DNA of 64,000 bases from Saccharopolyspora sp. NFXS83 (GTDB taxonomy: Bacteria > Actinomycetota > Actinomycetes > Mycobacteriales > Pseudonocardiaceae), in assembly GCF_026241095.1 (NCBI RefSeq), contig NZ_JAPFGB010000009.1, positions 186,001 through 250,000 on the forward strand, given 5' to 3'. Of the stretch, positions 62,618-64,000 are shown piece after piece (the first letter of the stretch is position 1; each line of letters starts with the position of its first letter). The position numbers were made by a program, and so were the translations under genes. A model generated the notes under the pieces. The model was not told the origin of the DNA, did not search any database, and saw only the letters and a list, made by a program, of their open reading frames with translations.

Positions 62618-62691
62618 TGAGGCCGGCGGGACTCGAACCCGCACTGGCTAGGACCTAAACCTAGTGCCTCTGCCAATTGGGCTACGGCCCC
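62618..62691 (-). tRNA. tRNA with UAG anticodon (Leu codon CUA), short variable loop
   Basis: The 74-nt cloverleaf reads on the minus strand. Acceptor GGGGCCG pairs with CGGCCTC (one G-U pair), D stem GCC/GGC with a GG in the D loop, anticodon stem CTAGG/CCTAG with loop TTTAGGT, variable loop CCAGT of five bases, T stem GCGGG/CCCGC with TTCGAGT, then discriminator A. The anticodon is UAG at 62657-62655. CCA is not encoded. Bacterial leucine tRNAs normally have a long variable arm, so this class I body is unusual. Confidence 0.85.
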
Positions 62692-62849
62692 CAGTGCGGA
62701 CCAGCCTAACGGGTGGTGATGTCCGTTGTGTCCCCGGCCGGGTGGTTCGGTGCGCGGTGCCGTGCCTCGACTCAGGTAATGGTCGGTGGGTCCGAGCGGA
62801 GCGTGTGATCTACGGTGTCACCAGCCAGGTGAACATGGAGGAGGACGGC

Positions 62850-63071
62850 GTGGCTCGTGATCCGGACGCCATTCAGCGCGACATCGAGAAGGCTCGTGAC
62901 TCGCTGGCCGTGACACTGGACGAGTTGAGCATCAAGGCGGACCCGAAGCGGTTCGTGGAGTCCGGTAAGGCCAGCGTGCAGGACAAGTTGAACGACCCGA
63001 GGGTGCGCTACGCGATGATCGGTGTCGGCGCGCTGGTCGCCGTCATCGTGGTGCGCAAGATCTTCCGCTGA
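62850..63071 (+). CDS. DUF3618 membrane-associated protein
   Basis: A 73-residue protein beginning VARDPDAIQRDIEKARDSLAVTLDELSIKADP (read as DPDAIQRDIEKARDSLAVTL), the DUF3618 pattern, and ending in a hydrophobic helix (about 50-68: RYAMIGVGALVAVIVV) with a basic RKIFR tail. GGAGGAG stands six bases before the GTG. DUF3618 proteins are usual in actinobacteria and are thought to be membrane-anchored. Function is unknown. Confidence 0.82.
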   Translation: MARDPDAIQRDIEKARDSLAVTLDELSIKADPKRFVESGKASVQDKLNDPRVRYAMIGVGALVAVIVVRKIFR

Positions 63072-63095
63072 GCCGCGCGGCGTGCGTCCGCGGGG

Positions 63096-63827
63096 TCATG
63101 ACCCTGCTGGGCGCACGACCGCGGCTTCGCCGCGTCGAGCGGTGCCGCCCCGAGTGACGCGCATGATGGTGCCGAACTCGTTGTCGTACCGTTCGATCAG
63201 CCGGCTCTGCAGTTCCTTCCAACGCGTCCGGCCACCGGCGTCCCAGCTGGGCACGGCGCAGCGCACGCAGGCCCCCGAGTTCGGCCCGACGATCTCCAGC
63301 GTCAAGTCCCCGGCGGTGATGGTCGTCCCCGGCGCCCAGCCGAGTTCGGCGAACGGCGCCACGTCCAGATCCAGGTGCACGTTCGGCCGGAACCGCAGCA
63401 GGTCGACCCGTTCCCCCATGTCCGCGCTCAACGCGTCCACCGTGGTCTGCAACGTGACGAGCACCGTCGGGCCGCGGTCCTGGTTCCCGTCCTCGCTGCG
63501 CAGGCTCAGCGGGACGCCCAGCGACTCGGCGAGCGCTCCCGGCAGCTCCGGGTCGTCCCACTTCCACGTCGAGCCGTCCGGCCCGTGCAACGCCGGATCC
63601 CCCGCCGGATCGCTGATGTCGGCGCCGTAGTGCCCGGACCAGTGCAGCAGCGCCGGGTTCTGCCGCACGGTGAGCACCGATCCGGCGCGCTTCGCCCGCT
63701 CGTCGACGAGCACGTGCGCGCGATCCCCCACCATCCCGCGATCGTCGAACCGGGCGGCGGCGACCGCTTCACCGCGCAGCGACTTCACCGGCCACCGGTA
63801 CAGCTCGGCGATGGTTCCTCGCACCAC
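63096..63827 (-). CDS. MOSC domain-containing protein
   Basis: A 243-residue protein with an N-terminal MOSC beta-barrel half (GTIAELYRWPVKSLRGEAVAAARFD, read as IAELYRWPVKSLRGE) and a C-terminal MOSC domain with FRPNVHLDLDVAPFAE, WAPGTTITAGDLTLEIVGPN and the conserved cysteine in GACVRCAVPSWD. MOSC proteins bind the molybdenum cofactor and, as in YiiM or mARC-type enzymes, reduce N-hydroxylated compounds or carry sulfur to Moco. Which reaction occurs here is not shown. The ATG start is at 63827. Confidence 0.88.
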   Translation of the reverse strand: MVRGTIAELYRWPVKSLRGEAVAAARFDDRGMVGDRAHVLVDERAKRAGSVLTVRQNPALLHWSGHYGADISDPAGDPALHGPDGSTWKWDDPELPGALAESLGVPLSLRSEDGNQDRGPTVLVTLQTTVDALSADMGERVDLLRFRPNVHLDLDVAPFAELGWAPGTTITAGDLTLEIVGPNSGACVRCAVPSWDAGGRTRWKELQSRLIERYDNEFGTIMRVTRGGTARRGEAAVVRPAGS

Positions 63828-63925
63828 GGCGACCTCCGCTCGGTCCGATCACGGGACGTGTTCAGGATATCGCGCTGCGCGAGCGATCCTCGCCGCCGTC
63901 ATCGCGAGGTCGGAGGCGGGCGCGG

Positions 63926-64000
63926 TCACCCGTCGCGGCGCAGCAGCGGGAGGAGCGCGTCCTGCAGCAGGCGGTCCACGAACCGGTCGTCCAGCGGTTC
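63926..64000 (-). CDS. C-terminal fragment of an unidentified protein
   Basis: The last 24 residues (EPLDDRFVDRLLQDALLPLL then RRDG) and stop codon of a gene that continues beyond the right edge. The short Leu-rich amphipathic helix is like the C-terminal end of many TetR regulators, but nothing more can be said; the family assignment is a guess. Confidence 0.3.
   Translation of the reverse strand, partial: EPLDDRFVDRLLQDALLPLLRRDG

Overview
The window is high-GC DNA with GTG and TTG starts, four-base start/stop overlaps, many NarL/DesK-type two-component pairs and an XRE–DUF397 regulator pair. These features point to a filamentous actinomycete, most likely a Pseudonocardiaceae member such as Saccharopolyspora (an inference from gene content and order, not proven). 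I see no rRNA, no CRISPR array and no transposase. There is one tRNA.

Layout. 1-240: start of bioY (biotin uptake). 667-4826: dinG helicase, pncA and pncB (NAD salvage), minus strand. 4932-9050: plus-strand clpS - DUF2017 - S58 peptidase - mec - cysO - cysM. The last three encode the sulfur-carrier route to cysteine. 9270-15401: DesK/NarL two-component pair, a GT39-like membrane glycosyltransferase, two PH-domain membrane proteins, and an XRE/DUF397 pair reaching 16250. 16584-20559: pyruvate oxidase, bcp peroxiredoxin, TauE/SafE exporter and two small membrane proteins. 21216-25357: minus-strand operon rhomboid - murI - MBL hydrolase - Imm1-like immunity gene - rph - rdgB. In Mycobacterium tuberculosis the same genes (Rv1329c to Rv1341) continue directly after cysM on the same strand. 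Here they lie about 16 kb away and inverted.

25473-34726: an SMP-30-like protein, then a putative terpenoid or meroterpenoid gene set: a tightly overlapping minus-strand operon (HisC-like aminotransferase, polyprenyl diphosphate synthase, UbiA prenyltransferase, squalene-cyclase-fold protein, FAD monooxygenase), with an O-methyltransferase convergent on it and a TauD dioxygenase divergent from the methyltransferase. The cyclase-fold protein lacks the DXDD catalytic motif. This is the best candidate for an undescribed pathway.

35645-48568: secreted trypsin, XRE and LysR regulators, SGNH hydrolase, secreted penicillin-acylase-family enzyme, YbjN-like protein, lipoprotein sulfatase, DUF218 membrane protein and a VanZ-RDD fusion. 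48674-52317: lysS, a Methyltransf_19 protein and a CPBP protease. 52608-60339: two further two-component pairs, a TetR regulator with a membrane protein, DUF2871, and an ABC exporter divergent from its likely two-component system. 60359-62491: cupin, membrane protein and HTH regulator, divergent from a DUF2249-cupin gene. 62618-64000: a tRNA with a Leu (UAG) anticodon but a short variable loop, a DUF3618 protein, a MOSC protein and the C-terminus of an unidentified gene.

Two dispersed hairpin families stand out. Family A (16 copies, about 50 bp) and family B (3 copies, about 107 bp plus a tail) both lie 3' of genes, often between convergent genes, and both show base changes in one arm matched by changes in the other.
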